Assembly (NCBI RefSeq): GCF_030409225.1
Contig: NZ_JAUFPK010000004.1
Span: 188,943-252,942 of the forward strand
Reading direction: 5' to 3'
Length of the DNA stretch: 64,000 bases
Origin: Aquisalimonas lutea
Lineage (GTDB): Bacteria > Pseudomonadota > Gammaproteobacteria > Nitrococcales > Aquisalimonadaceae
Below, in pieces: positions 29,937-38,153 of this stretch. The number at the start of each line of letters is the position of its first letter. Within the stretch, counting starts at the first letter, position 1. Under the pieces are notes generated by a model. The model did not search any database, had not been told where the DNA came from, and saw only the letters and a list, made by a program, of their open reading frames with translations. A program made the position numbers and the translations under genes.

Positions 29937-31170
29937 GCAGCGACTGCAGACATTGCGCAGCCAGGCGGGCGTGACGGCGGGCCCGGAGCGGGCCGCCGCC
30001 GCGCCCGACCTGCGGCAGCGGCTGGCCCGGATGCGGGTCGGTGACGGGCCGGGCCGTGCCCGCGCGGCCCCGACGCGGGAGCATGACGTCGCGGCCCTGG
30101 CACGCGCGCTCGGTGCCCGCGAGCTGGCCCCGGGGCTGTTGTGCGTGGATCACCAGTACGGCGATGGCGCGGTGTGTGCGGGCGCCCGCCTGCCCGCACC
30201 GGAGGAGCGCGCGGGGCTGCCGGGCATGCCGGATGCCACCCTGGGCTCGCTGGGCTTCCTGGACACCGAGACCAGTGGCCTGGCCGGGGGCACGGGCACG
30301 GTGGCGTTCAACATCGGCCTGGTCCGGCGCGTGGGAGATGCCTGGCAGGCGCGCCAGTACGTCATCACCGGCTTCGCCGGGGAGGCGGCGATGCTCGAGG
30401 CCCTGGCCGCCGATGTCGCCGGGCTGGCGGCCCTGGCGACCTACAACGGCGGCAGCTTCGACCTGCCCCTGCTGCGGGATCGCTACCGCCTGCACGGCAC
30501 CGCTGCAGCGCCCCTGCCCGCGCAGCACGTGGATCTGCTGCACCCGGTGCGGCGGCTGTTCCGGCCTCACTGGCCGGATTGCCGGCTGGCCACCGCCGAG
30601 GCATTGCTGCTCGGGGTGGCCCGGGACGGCGATCTCCCGGGCAGCCAGGTGCCCGGCGTGTGGTTCGACTGGCTGCACCGCGGCGACGGCGCGCGCATGG
30701 GCGACGTGCTCGCCCACAACCGCCAGGACATCCTGTCGTTGCTGGCGCTTCTGCCGCGGCTCGGGGCGGCATTCCGGGACCCGGGCGCCTTCGGTGCGGA
30801 CGCGCTGGGGGCGGCGCGCGCGTGGTTGCAGCAGGGCGAGGAAGCGCGGGCGTTGCAGGTCCTGGAGGCGGCGCCGGCACTGGACCGGGCCGGGCAGCAC
30901 GAGCTGGCGCGCCTGTACCGGCGCGCCGGGCGGCTGGAGGAGGCCGCAGCGCTGTGGCAGCGCCTGGCCGAGTGCGGCTGTCCCCGGGCGCTGGAGCAGC
31001 TGGCCAAGTTCCACGAGCATTTCCGGCGCGACCCGCAGGCGGCGCTGTCCCTGGCCGAACGACTTCCCGAGGGTGCCGGGCACGAACGCCGGCGCCAGCG
31101 GCTGCGTCGCCGCCTTCCCGCGGCGGCGACACTGCCCCTGGAGCTGGAAGACCCGTCCCACGCTCCGTAG
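29926..31170 (+). CDS. mrfB: MrfB/YprB-like DEDDh exonuclease with TPR-like tail
   Basis: 414 residues, overlapping the helicase gene by 11 bp. A ribonuclease-H-like DEDDh nuclease core has all catalytic residues visible: Asp113 and Glu115 ([15 protein letters not shown]), Asp179 ([12 protein letters not shown]), His264 and Asp268 ([11 protein letters not shown]). A helical TPR-like C-terminus (~290-390) could mediate partner binding. In Bacillus the YprB homologue acts with MrfA in crosslink repair. An unconserved, basic Ala/Arg-rich N-terminus precedes the domain. Confidence 0.85.
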   Translation: MAVKQRLQTLRSQAGVTAGPERAAAAPDLRQRLARMRVGDGPGRARAAPTREHDVAALARALGARELAPGLLCVDHQYGDGAVCAGARLPAPEERAGLPGMPDATLGSLGFLDTETSGLAGGTGTVAFNIGLVRRVGDAWQARQYVITGFAGEAAMLEALAADVAGLAALATYNGGSFDLPLLRDRYRLHGTAAAPLPAQHVDLLHPVRRLFRPHWPDCRLATAEALLLGVARDGDLPGSQVPGVWFDWLHRGDGARMGDVLAHNRQDILSLLALLPRLGAAFRDPGAFGADALGAARAWLQQGEEARALQVLEAAPALDRAGQHELARLYRRAGRLEEAAALWQRLAECGCPRALEQLAKFHEHFRRDPQAALSLAERLPEGAGHERRRQRLRRRLPAAATLPLELEDPSHAP

Positions 31171-31218
31171 AATGCCCGCTTCTCCGCCCGGCACGGATCC
31201 CGCGCCGGGTCCCTGGCC

Positions 31219-33276
31219 ATGCCAACCGGGATGCCGCCGATGCTCGATGACGACCAGGCACGTGTCGTTGCCCACGAGGACGGGCCGGCCGCCGTACTCG
31301 CCGGCGCCGGGTCGGGCAAGACGCGCTGCACCACCGAACGGGCGGCCCGCCGCCTGACGGAGGCGGGCGTCCCCGGGGCCGGCATGGTGCTGCTCACCTT
31401 TACCAACAAGGCCGCCACGGAGATGCGGGAGCGGCTCCGGGCGCGGCTGCCGGCGGAGTACACGCTGCCGTGGATCAGCACCTTCCACAGCTTCGGCAAC
31501 GGCCTGTTGCGGCAGCACGGCGAAGCCATCGGCATCCCGCGCCGGGCCACGCTCATGGACGCCGACGACGCCACCCGCATGCTCGATGCGCTGCTGGCCC
31601 GGCCGTTCCCGGACAAGGGACACCGCCAGGAGCTGCTGCGCCTGCGCGAGAAGATCACCGCGCGCGGCCTGGATGTCACCCACGAGGCGGACGTCCCGGA
31701 GATCATGAGCCTGTGCGAGGCCGACGGCCTGGACCGCACCGCCGGCCGGCGCTTCCGGGAGGGGCTGCGCCGCTACGAGGAAGAGAAGCGGCGCGCGGCC
31801 GTGCTGGATTTCGCCGACCTGATCCTGCTGCCGATCCGCCTGCTGCGCCAGGACCCGGCGCTCGCGGCGCGGCTGCGCGCGGAGCTGCGCGATGTCACCG
31901 TGGACGAGGCCCAGGATACCGACGCCGGGCAGTTCCGGCTGCTGCAGCTGATCGCCCCGGAGAGCCGGACCGTGGTGCTCGTGGGCGACGACGACCAGGC
32001 CATCTACGAGTGGCGTCATGCCCGGCCCGAGAACATGCGCGACTTCATCGACCAGTACGGCGCCACGGTCTACCGGCTGGAGCGCAACTACCGCTCCACC
32101 GCCGCGATCGTCTCCGGGGGCGCCACCCTGGTGCGCAACAACACGGAGCGGCTGGAGAAGACCCCGTTCGCCGTGCGCTCGGGGGAGGACGCGCCCCTGA
32201 CGTTGGTGGAGTACGACGACGGCGAGGCCATGGCCGAGGGCGTCGCGGACCGTCTGTCGGCGGCCCTGGCCCGCGATCGCGGCCCGGAGGACCTGGCCGT
32301 GCTGTACCGCAAGAACCGCCTGGCCCGCGGCATGGAGGCGGCGCTGCTGCGGCGGGGCATTCCGTATCGCATCAAGGCCGGCACGGACCTGCTGGGCTAT
32401 GCCGACGTCCGCATGATGCTCGCCGTCGGCCGGCTGGCCAGCAATCGCCATGACATCCGGGCGCTGTCCCGGGTGGCGGACATGATTCCCGGCCTGGGGG
32501 CCCGCGGCGTCGCGCGCCTGACCGAGGGCAGCGGCGATCCCCTCCAGCGCGCGGCGCGGCTGGCGCCGCGGGCGGCGGCCGCGGTGGAGCGCCTGGGCGC
32601 GGGCATGGCCCGACTCCATGGCGACGGGCCGGGCGGCTTGCTGGCCTGGTGCGAGCAGGACGGGCTCTTCCGGCACTGGCTCACGCAGCGGGCCCGGCGC
32701 AGCATGCAGGCCGGCCGCGCCGGCGGCGCCGCCGACGTGGAGCAGGCGCTGCGGCCGGCCCTGGGGCGCATGGCCGTGGTCCAGCGCGCCATGGATCGCC
32801 GGCTGGCGTCGCTGCCGGCGGGATCGCCGCCGGAGGCCGCGTGGGCGGCCGCCCTGGAAGTCGTCGCCGCGGGTACCGAGGAGGGCGACGCCGGCGAGGG
32901 CAAGGTGACGCTGAGCACCGTCCACGGCGCCAAGGGGCTGGAGTGGCCGGAGGTGCACCTGTACGGTTTCTCCGAGGGACTCATGCCCATGGAGCGCGAC
33001 GGCGAGGTGGAGAACCTGGCGGAGGAACGGCGGCTGGCCTATGTGGCCGTGACCCGGGCCCAGGACGCGGTCACGCTGCACCATGCCGATGCCCTGGACC
33101 TGGGCACGGGGCGGGGCAGCGAGCCGCTGTCCGTGTCGCGCTTCCTGGGCGAGCTCGGCCCGGGGGAGGCGGTAACCCGGGTGGACCGGCGCCGGGGGCG
33201 CACGACGGAACCGGCCGCGGGCCAGGCCCGGGACTGGCTGGCGGCCATGCGGAAGACCCTCGATGGCAGCGCATGA
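31219..33276 (+). CDS. UvrD/Rep-like superfamily 1A DNA helicase
   Basis: 685 residues. Q-motif-like DDDQARVV, Walker A AGAGSGKT (28-35), TFTNKAATEMRER, Walker B DEAQD (229-233), GDDDQAIYEWRHA, ERNYRST, and the C-terminal STVHGAKGLEW and YVAVTRAQD motifs. All helicase motifs are intact. Length is similar to Rep and shorter than UvrD. It starts 48 bp after the exonuclease gene and overlaps trmO by 14 bp. A third DNA-repair-type gene in the cluster, it may act with the Mrf pair, but that is inference. ATG 31240 is an alternative start. Confidence 0.9.
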   Translation: MPTGMPPMLDDDQARVVAHEDGPAAVLAGAGSGKTRCTTERAARRLTEAGVPGAGMVLLTFTNKAATEMRERLRARLPAEYTLPWISTFHSFGNGLLRQHGEAIGIPRRATLMDADDATRMLDALLARPFPDKGHRQELLRLREKITARGLDVTHEADVPEIMSLCEADGLDRTAGRRFREGLRRYEEEKRRAAVLDFADLILLPIRLLRQDPALAARLRAELRDVTVDEAQDTDAGQFRLLQLIAPESRTVVLVGDDDQAIYEWRHARPENMRDFIDQYGATVYRLERNYRSTAAIVSGGATLVRNNTERLEKTPFAVRSGEDAPLTLVEYDDGEAMAEGVADRLSAALARDRGPEDLAVLYRKNRLARGMEAALLRRGIPYRIKAGTDLLGYADVRMMLAVGRLASNRHDIRALSRVADMIPGLGARGVARLTEGSGDPLQRAARLAPRAAAAVERLGAGMARLHGDGPGGLLAWCEQDGLFRHWLTQRARRSMQAGRAGGAADVEQALRPALGRMAVVQRAMDRRLASLPAGSPPEAAWAAALEVVAAGTEEGDAGEGKVTLSTVHGAKGLEWPEVHLYGFSEGLMPMERDGEVENLAEERRLAYVAVTRAQDAVTLHHADALDLGTGRGSEPLSVSRFLGELGPGEAVTRVDRRRGRTTEPAAGQARDWLAAMRKTLDGSA

Positions 33277-33979
33277 TTCGTCGGAGCACAGCACCGACGC
33301 CGTCGGCATCATCCGCGGCGGCTACCCGGAGCGCTTCGGCACGCCGCGCCAGCCCGGCCAGGTGCCGGCAGCCCGGGCCGAGGTCGTCCTGCTGCCGCCC
33401 TACGACGTCCCGGAGTCGCTGACGGGCCTGGACGGCTTCAGCCATGTCTGGCTTCTGTATCGCTTCCATGCCAACCCCGGCGCGCAGTGGACGCCGACGG
33501 TGCGTCCGCCCCGCCTCGGGGGGAACCGGCGTGTGGGTGTGTTCGCCAGCCGCTCGCCCGTGCGCCCGAACCCCATCGGTCTGTCGGTGGTCACACTGGA
33601 CGCGGTGCATGCCGGCCCGGGCTGGTGCGGCCTGCGGATAAGCAATCACGATCTCGTGGAGGGGACGCCGGTGCTGGATATCAAGCCGTACCTTCCCTAC
33701 AGCGATTGCCTGCCCGCGGCGGTTGCCCCGCAGCCGTTCGACCGGCCACCCGAGCGGCTGCGGGTCGAGTTCGCGCCCGGGCTTGCCGAGTCGGAGCCGG
33801 TCGGCGATCCGCAATGGCGCGCCCTGGCGGAGCAGACGCTGGCGCCGGATCCGCGCCCCGCCTATCGCCGCGACAACGACAGCGGGCGCGTGCACGGGGT
33901 CCGGATCGGCAGCTGGAATGTGCGTTTCCGCGTGTCCGGGGCGACGGTCCGGGTCGTCGCGGTGGAGCAGGCAACATGA
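33263..33979 (+). CDS. trmO: tRNA (adenine37-N6)-methyltransferase TrmO (TsaA family)
   Basis: 238 residues. TsaA/YaeB family barrel: PRQPGQVPAARAEV, GLDGFSHVWLLYRFH, FASRSPVRPNPIGLSVV and LDIKPYLPYSD are its signature stretches, and the C-terminal extension (about 165-235) is the TrmO tRNA-recognition type. It uses SAM to methylate N6-threonylcarbamoyl-A37 (t6A37) of tRNA-Thr. Overlaps the helicase gene by 14 bp and the next lipoprotein gene by 4 bp, hence translational coupling. Confidence 0.92.
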   Translation: MAAHDSSEHSTDAVGIIRGGYPERFGTPRQPGQVPAARAEVVLLPPYDVPESLTGLDGFSHVWLLYRFHANPGAQWTPTVRPPRLGGNRRVGVFASRSPVRPNPIGLSVVTLDAVHAGPGWCGLRISNHDLVEGTPVLDIKPYLPYSDCLPAAVAPQPFDRPPERLRVEFAPGLAESEPVGDPQWRALAEQTLAPDPRPAYRRDNDSGRVHGVRIGSWNVRFRVSGATVRVVAVEQAT

Positions 33980-34665
33980 CGGGTTTCGACTGCGGTGCAA
34001 TGATGGTGCGAGCGGTTGCGCTTGTCTTTGCCGCGGCGCTGGTCACCGGCTGTGCCGGTACGGATGGGGCGCCGCAGGCGGAGTCGCGTCCGCCCCGGGA
34101 GCCGGCACCGGAGCCGCCGGGTGTGGCCATGACGGTGTATGACTGCGCCGATGGCTCGCGCGTGGTCGTCGAAGGCCAGGGACGCGCGTCGGTGCGCCTG
34201 CACCGCGAAGGGGAGAGCCGTCGCCTGACCCGGGACGGGTCCGGCCAGGCCCTGTCCTACAGCGACGGGCGCGTGGGCTGGGAGGTCGCGAACGGCCGGG
34301 GGACGTACACCCACGGCAGCGGCACCCGGACGCGCTGCGGGGAAACGCCGGGCGTGGGCGCCTGGGAGGCGGCCCGCCTGGACGGGGTGACCTATCGGGC
34401 GACGGCGCGGGACGGCAGCTGGCTCCTGGAAGTGCGCGAGGAGGTGCTGGTCTTTCGCCGCCGGGGGGATGATCCGGTACGGGCCGACAGTCCCACGTGG
34501 ATGACGGGCCGGCGCCTGGAGGCGGAGCGCGAGGGCGAGACGGTACACCTGGAGCGCCTGGAGGGCGCCTGCCGGCGGGGTGACGCTCAGCCGCTCCTGG
34601 AGCCCGTCCGCATCCGCATCGGGCAGCGCCGTTTCGAGGGCTGCGGGCGCCGGCTGGAAACCTGA
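33976..34665 (+). CDS. MliC-like lipoprotein with C-terminal COG3650-like region
   Basis: 229 residues. Signal peptide with lipobox ALVTGC (Cys26). Residues ~50-110 resemble the MliC lysozyme-inhibitor fold (YDCADGSRVVV, SGQALSYSDGRVGWEVANG). A second region (about 125-229) ends in RIRIGQRRFEGCGRRL, resembling COG3650 membrane proteins. Two more cysteines lie in the mature domains. Its ATG overlaps the trmO stop (ATGA); ATG 34000 would give a more ordinary signal peptide. Likely envelope-located; lysozyme inhibition is an inference. Confidence 0.65.
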   Translation: MTGFDCGAMMVRAVALVFAAALVTGCAGTDGAPQAESRPPREPAPEPPGVAMTVYDCADGSRVVVEGQGRASVRLHREGESRRLTRDGSGQALSYSDGRVGWEVANGRGTYTHGSGTRTRCGETPGVGAWEAARLDGVTYRATARDGSWLLEVREEVLVFRRRGDDPVRADSPTWMTGRRLEAEREGETVHLERLEGACRRGDAQPLLEPVRIRIGQRRFEGCGRRLET

Positions 34666-34739
34666 TGCGTGACATCAGGAAAATGATGTAAAGCACCGTA
34701 CAATAAATAAATGGTTATGACTTTCCGGAGGAATCACTG

Positions 34740-34991
34740 ATGGAATGCCGGGTTGGTTGCGGGGCCTGCTGTATCGTGCCCTCCATCTCGTCGCCCCTGC
34801 CCGGCATGCCCGACGGCAAGCCCGCCGGTGAAGCGTGTATCCACCTTACCGCGGACTATCGCTGCGGCCTGTTCGGGCGGCCGGAGCGTCCCGCGGTGTG
34901 CGAGCGCTTCCAGGCCACCGAAAGCCTGTGCGGCGACAGCCGCCAGGACGCGTTCGCTCGGCTGCACCGCCTGGAGGTCGACACGGCATGA
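34740..34991 (+). CDS. YkgJ-family Cys-cluster protein
   Basis: 83 residues with a CxxxCxxCC cluster at the N-terminus (CRVGCGACCIVP) and further cysteines in CIHL, CGLF and CERF, the CxxCxxCC(x)n pattern of the YkgJ/UPF0153 metal-binding family (zinc or Fe-S). A strong GGAGGA ribosome site precedes it, following an AT-rich island (34680-34735) that probably carries the promoter (candidate -10 TACAAT at 34699-34704). Its stop overlaps the tmcA start. Function unknown. Confidence 0.85.
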   Translation: MECRVGCGACCIVPSISSPLPGMPDGKPAGEACIHLTADYRCGLFGRPERPAVCERFQATESLCGDSRQDAFARLHRLEVDTA

Positions 34992-37213
34992 CCGGCGGCA
35001 GCGATCCCGCGAGCCTCGGGGAACGGGCCGCACGGCTGGCCGCGGAGGCGCATGCCGCCGGCTACCGGCGCCTGGTGCTCCTGGCGGGCAGCCGGCCGTG
35101 GACCCACCGGTGCGGGGAGGCCATGCTCCGTGCGGCGGCGGATCCCGCCTCGGCGCTGTGGGCCGGGCACGCCGTGCCCGACGGCGTTCCGTCCTGTCCG
35201 CCGGACGGGCTCGTGCGCTACCTGGGCAGCGAGACCTCGTGCCTGATCGTGGACGCCCATGACGGCCTGGATCCCGACGGCCTCGGGGCGGGGCTCGGCA
35301 CCGTCCGGGCCGGCGGGCTGGTTCTGCTCCTGGCGCCGCCGCTGGCCGACTGGCCGGATCATCCCGACCCCCAGTCAGCGCGCCTCACCGTGGACGGCTG
35401 GGCGCCGGAGGCGGTCGCCGGGCGCTTCATCCGGAGACTGCGCCGCATCCTGGCCGAGGATCCCTATACCGTGGTCGTGGAGGAGGGAGGAACGCCCGCC
35501 GAAGCGCAAGCGTTGCCCCACGGCCCGGCGCCGGCCGCCGCCGGTGACCGGCGCTGCATGACGGCCGACCAGGCGGCGGCTGTCGCCGCCGTCGTGCGCA
35601 CTGCCACCGGGCACCGTCGACGGCCCAGCGTATTGACGGCGGACCGCGGCCGCGGCAAGTCGGCGGCGCTCGGCATTGCCGCGGCGGAGATTCTCGCCGA
35701 GCGCGGCGGCGATATCGTGGTCACGGGGCCGCGGCGGTCCGCGGTGGATGCGGTACTGCGCCACGCCGCCGGAAGCCTGGGCGTGACCGTGCATCGCGGG
35801 CGGGTAGCGGCTCCCGGCGGCGGCTCGCTGCGCTTTCTGCTACCCGAGGAGCTGCAGGCGTGCGACTCGCCCCCGGCACTGGTGCTGGTGGATGAAGCCG
35901 CCGCCGTGCCCACGGCCATCCTGGCCGATCTGCTGCGCCGCCACAGCCGGATCGTGTTCGCCACCACGGTGCATGGCTACGAGGGCAGCGGCCGGGGATT
36001 CTCGCTGCGGTTCCGGGGTGTGCTGGACGCCGAGACGCCCCGGTGGCAGGAGATCCGGCTGGAGACGCCCATCCGCTGGCGTCCGGGGGATCCGGTGGAG
36101 GCGGTGCTCTTCCGCGCGCTCCTGCTGGATGCGGATCTCCCGGCGGCGGGCAGCGGCGGTCGCGAGGGGGCCTTGCTCCTGGAGCGCCTGGACCGCGATC
36201 GCCTGCTGGACGACGAGCCGTTACTGCGGGACCTGTTCGGCCTGCTGGTTCACGCGCACTACCGCACCCGGCCGATGGACCTGCGCAATCTTCTCGACGG
36301 CCCGAACCTGTTCCTGGACCTCCTCCGGCAGGACGATCGCGTCGCCGGCGTCGCCCTGTCGGCCGACGAAGGAGGCTTCACCGGCGATGTTGCGCAGGCC
36401 ATCTGGTCGGGCCGGCGCCGGCCCCGCGGTCACCTCCTGCCCCAGTCCCTGGCCAGTCATGTCGGGGTGCTCGACGGCGCCGCCGCCCGGGCGCTGCGGG
36501 TCATGCGCATTGCCGTGCACCCGGAGCTCCAGCGCCGGGGGCTGGGGACCCGGTTGCTCGGCGAGCTGGCTGAACGGGCGCGCGACGCTGGGTATGATCT
36601 GACCGGCGCCAGTTTCGGCGCCACCCCGGGCCTGATCGCGTTCTGGGAGCAGGCCGGCTTCCGGCCCGTGCGGCTGGGCATACGGCGGGACGCGGCCAGC
36701 GGCACGCATTCCGCGCTCATGGTGCAGGGCCTCAGCGAGCGCGGCGACGCCCTGGTCGACCGCGCGCGGGGGCGGATGGCGCGTGATTATCCGGTGCAGC
36801 TGGCCGACCCGCTGGCACGGCTCGAGCCGGAGCTGGCGCTGATGCTGCTCCGGGGGTTGGACGTTCCGGAGCCGTCGGAGACCGACTGGCTGGACGCCGT
36901 GGGCTTCGCCCACGGCCACCGCGCCTACGAGGTTTCCATGGCCGGGCTGCACCGCGTCGCCCTGTGGGCGCTGGCCGATCCGGCATGCGCGGCGGAGCCC
37001 GGCGAGCGCGCGCGCCGCGGGCTGGTGGCGCGGGTACTGCAGCACCGGCCCTGGGCGGATGCCGCCGCCGCGGCCGGGGAGGCGGGCAGGCCGGGCCTGG
37101 TGGAGCTCCTCCGCGACGCCGTACGCGGGCTCGCGGCGTCCCGGGCGCCGGCGGATGTTCGGCGGCTCGCCGCGCGGATCGCCGGCGAGGCGGACTATAC
37201 GTCGTCGTCGTAG
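34988..37213 (+). CDS. tmcA: tRNA(Met) cytidine acetyltransferase TmcA
   Basis: 741 residues. N-terminal DUF1726 domain, RecD-like helicase module (P-loop ADRGRGKSAALG about residues 219-230; Walker B VLVDEAAAVPT), GNAT acetyltransferase (VMRIAVHPELQRRGLGTRLL) and a C-terminal tRNA-binding region. It installs N4-acetylcytidine at the wobble position of elongator tRNA-Met using acetyl-CoA and ATP. ATG overlaps the Cys-cluster gene stop (ATGA). Its 3' end overlaps the convergent HAD gene by 19 bp. Confidence 0.94.
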   Translation: MTGGSDPASLGERAARLAAEAHAAGYRRLVLLAGSRPWTHRCGEAMLRAAADPASALWAGHAVPDGVPSCPPDGLVRYLGSETSCLIVDAHDGLDPDGLGAGLGTVRAGGLVLLLAPPLADWPDHPDPQSARLTVDGWAPEAVAGRFIRRLRRILAEDPYTVVVEEGGTPAEAQALPHGPAPAAAGDRRCMTADQAAAVAAVVRTATGHRRRPSVLTADRGRGKSAALGIAAAEILAERGGDIVVTGPRRSAVDAVLRHAAGSLGVTVHRGRVAAPGGGSLRFLLPEELQACDSPPALVLVDEAAAVPTAILADLLRRHSRIVFATTVHGYEGSGRGFSLRFRGVLDAETPRWQEIRLETPIRWRPGDPVEAVLFRALLLDADLPAAGSGGREGALLLERLDRDRLLDDEPLLRDLFGLLVHAHYRTRPMDLRNLLDGPNLFLDLLRQDDRVAGVALSADEGGFTGDVAQAIWSGRRRPRGHLLPQSLASHVGVLDGAAARALRVMRIAVHPELQRRGLGTRLLGELAERARDAGYDLTGASFGATPGLIAFWEQAGFRPVRLGIRRDAASGTHSALMVQGLSERGDALVDRARGRMARDYPVQLADPLARLEPELALMLLRGLDVPEPSETDWLDAVGFAHGHRAYEVSMAGLHRVALWALADPACAAEPGERARRGLVARVLQHRPWADAAAAAGEAGRPGLVELLRDAVRGLAASRAPADVRRLAARIAGEADYTSSS

Positions 37214-37881
37214 ACGTCCTGCTCCAGGATGGCCGTGGCGACCTGCTCCATGTCGTCGCCGACGATGGTGGGCTCGGGGAACAGCGGATCCAGCACCTGG
37301 CCGGGCCGGGCGACGAACGCGCCCTCCCAGCCCGCGTTCATGGCCCCGGCCACGTCCCAGGCGTGGGCGGCGACCAGGCGCATGTCCCGGGCCGCGGCGA
37401 GCATGCTCCTCGCGGCGGTGTTGTAGACCTCCGGCGCCGGTTTGAGGGTCTGGGCCATGTCCACGCTGAGAATGTCCTCGAAGTAGTCGCTCAGACCGGC
37501 ATGGTCCAGCTGCGCCCGCGCCGTGGCCGACGGCGAGTTGGTGAGAGCGACCAGCCGCAGCCCAGCGTCCCGCAGGCGCGCCAGGGCCGGTGCGACGTCG
37601 GCATGCGGCGGCAGCGAGCGCATGCCGGCGCCCACCGCCTCGCGGTCCTTCTGGGTCAGCCGGACCGCCCGGCGCGCCGCGATCTGGGTGAGCGCGTGAC
37701 CGGCGATGGTGGTGAAATCCTGGTACTGCCCGAGAATGGTGGTGGTCATGGCGCTCTGCAGGACCTGGCCGAACCATTCGCGGCGCGCGTCGGCGGTGCC
37801 GAACAATTGCTCGAAGACCGGGTCGAGGCCGGCCAGGTCCAGCAATGTTTCATTGACGTCGAAGACGATGATGCGGCTCAT
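37195..37881 (-). CDS. Haloacid dehalogenase, type II-like HAD hydrolase
   Basis: 228 residues. HAD core with nucleophile Asp8 in VFDVNETLLDL, the ALTNSPSATARAQL motif II, Lys in QTLKPAPEVYN, and AAHAWDVAGAMNAGWEGAFV motif, the pattern of (S)-2-haloacid dehalogenases. True substrate may differ from haloacids. The acidic C-terminus DVYDDDV overlaps the tmcA 3' end on the opposite strand. The 272 bp upstream (37882-38153) show nothing beyond a weak ribosome site. Confidence 0.88.
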   Translation of the reverse strand: MSRIIVFDVNETLLDLAGLDPVFEQLFGTADARREWFGQVLQSAMTTTILGQYQDFTTIAGHALTQIAARRAVRLTQKDREAVGAGMRSLPPHADVAPALARLRDAGLRLVALTNSPSATARAQLDHAGLSDYFEDILSVDMAQTLKPAPEVYNTAARSMLAAARDMRLVAAHAWDVAGAMNAGWEGAFVARPGQVLDPLFPEPTIVGDDMEQVATAILEQDVYDDDV

Positions 37882-38153
37882 GCGGTATCCCCGTTGTATC
37901 GTGAATGGCCCGGCGGCCCGTGTCCGGGCCGGTGCATGCCGGTGGAATCACCCTGGACGCATGGTAGCAGCCGTGGAGCCCTTTTCCTGCAGCAGGTGAG
38001 GCCGATGTCTCCCGGGCCCGCGGAGGGCGTACGGAGGCCTTCGTGCGCGGCAATCCGTGCCGGGGTCGGGGGGAGGAGGGGAATGGCCGCGGGATGCGTG
38101 GCAGCGACCCCTGGCGGGCATCGCGCCGCCGGGTTACCGCCGGTGCCGGTGGG

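Noticed and set aside
29410-33312. 1300-codon minus-strand frame across the exonuclease and SF1 helicase
   Set aside because: Low-complexity Arg/Ala/Gly/His-rich translation typical of antisense frames in GC-rich genes; both plus-strand genes have intact catalytic motifs.
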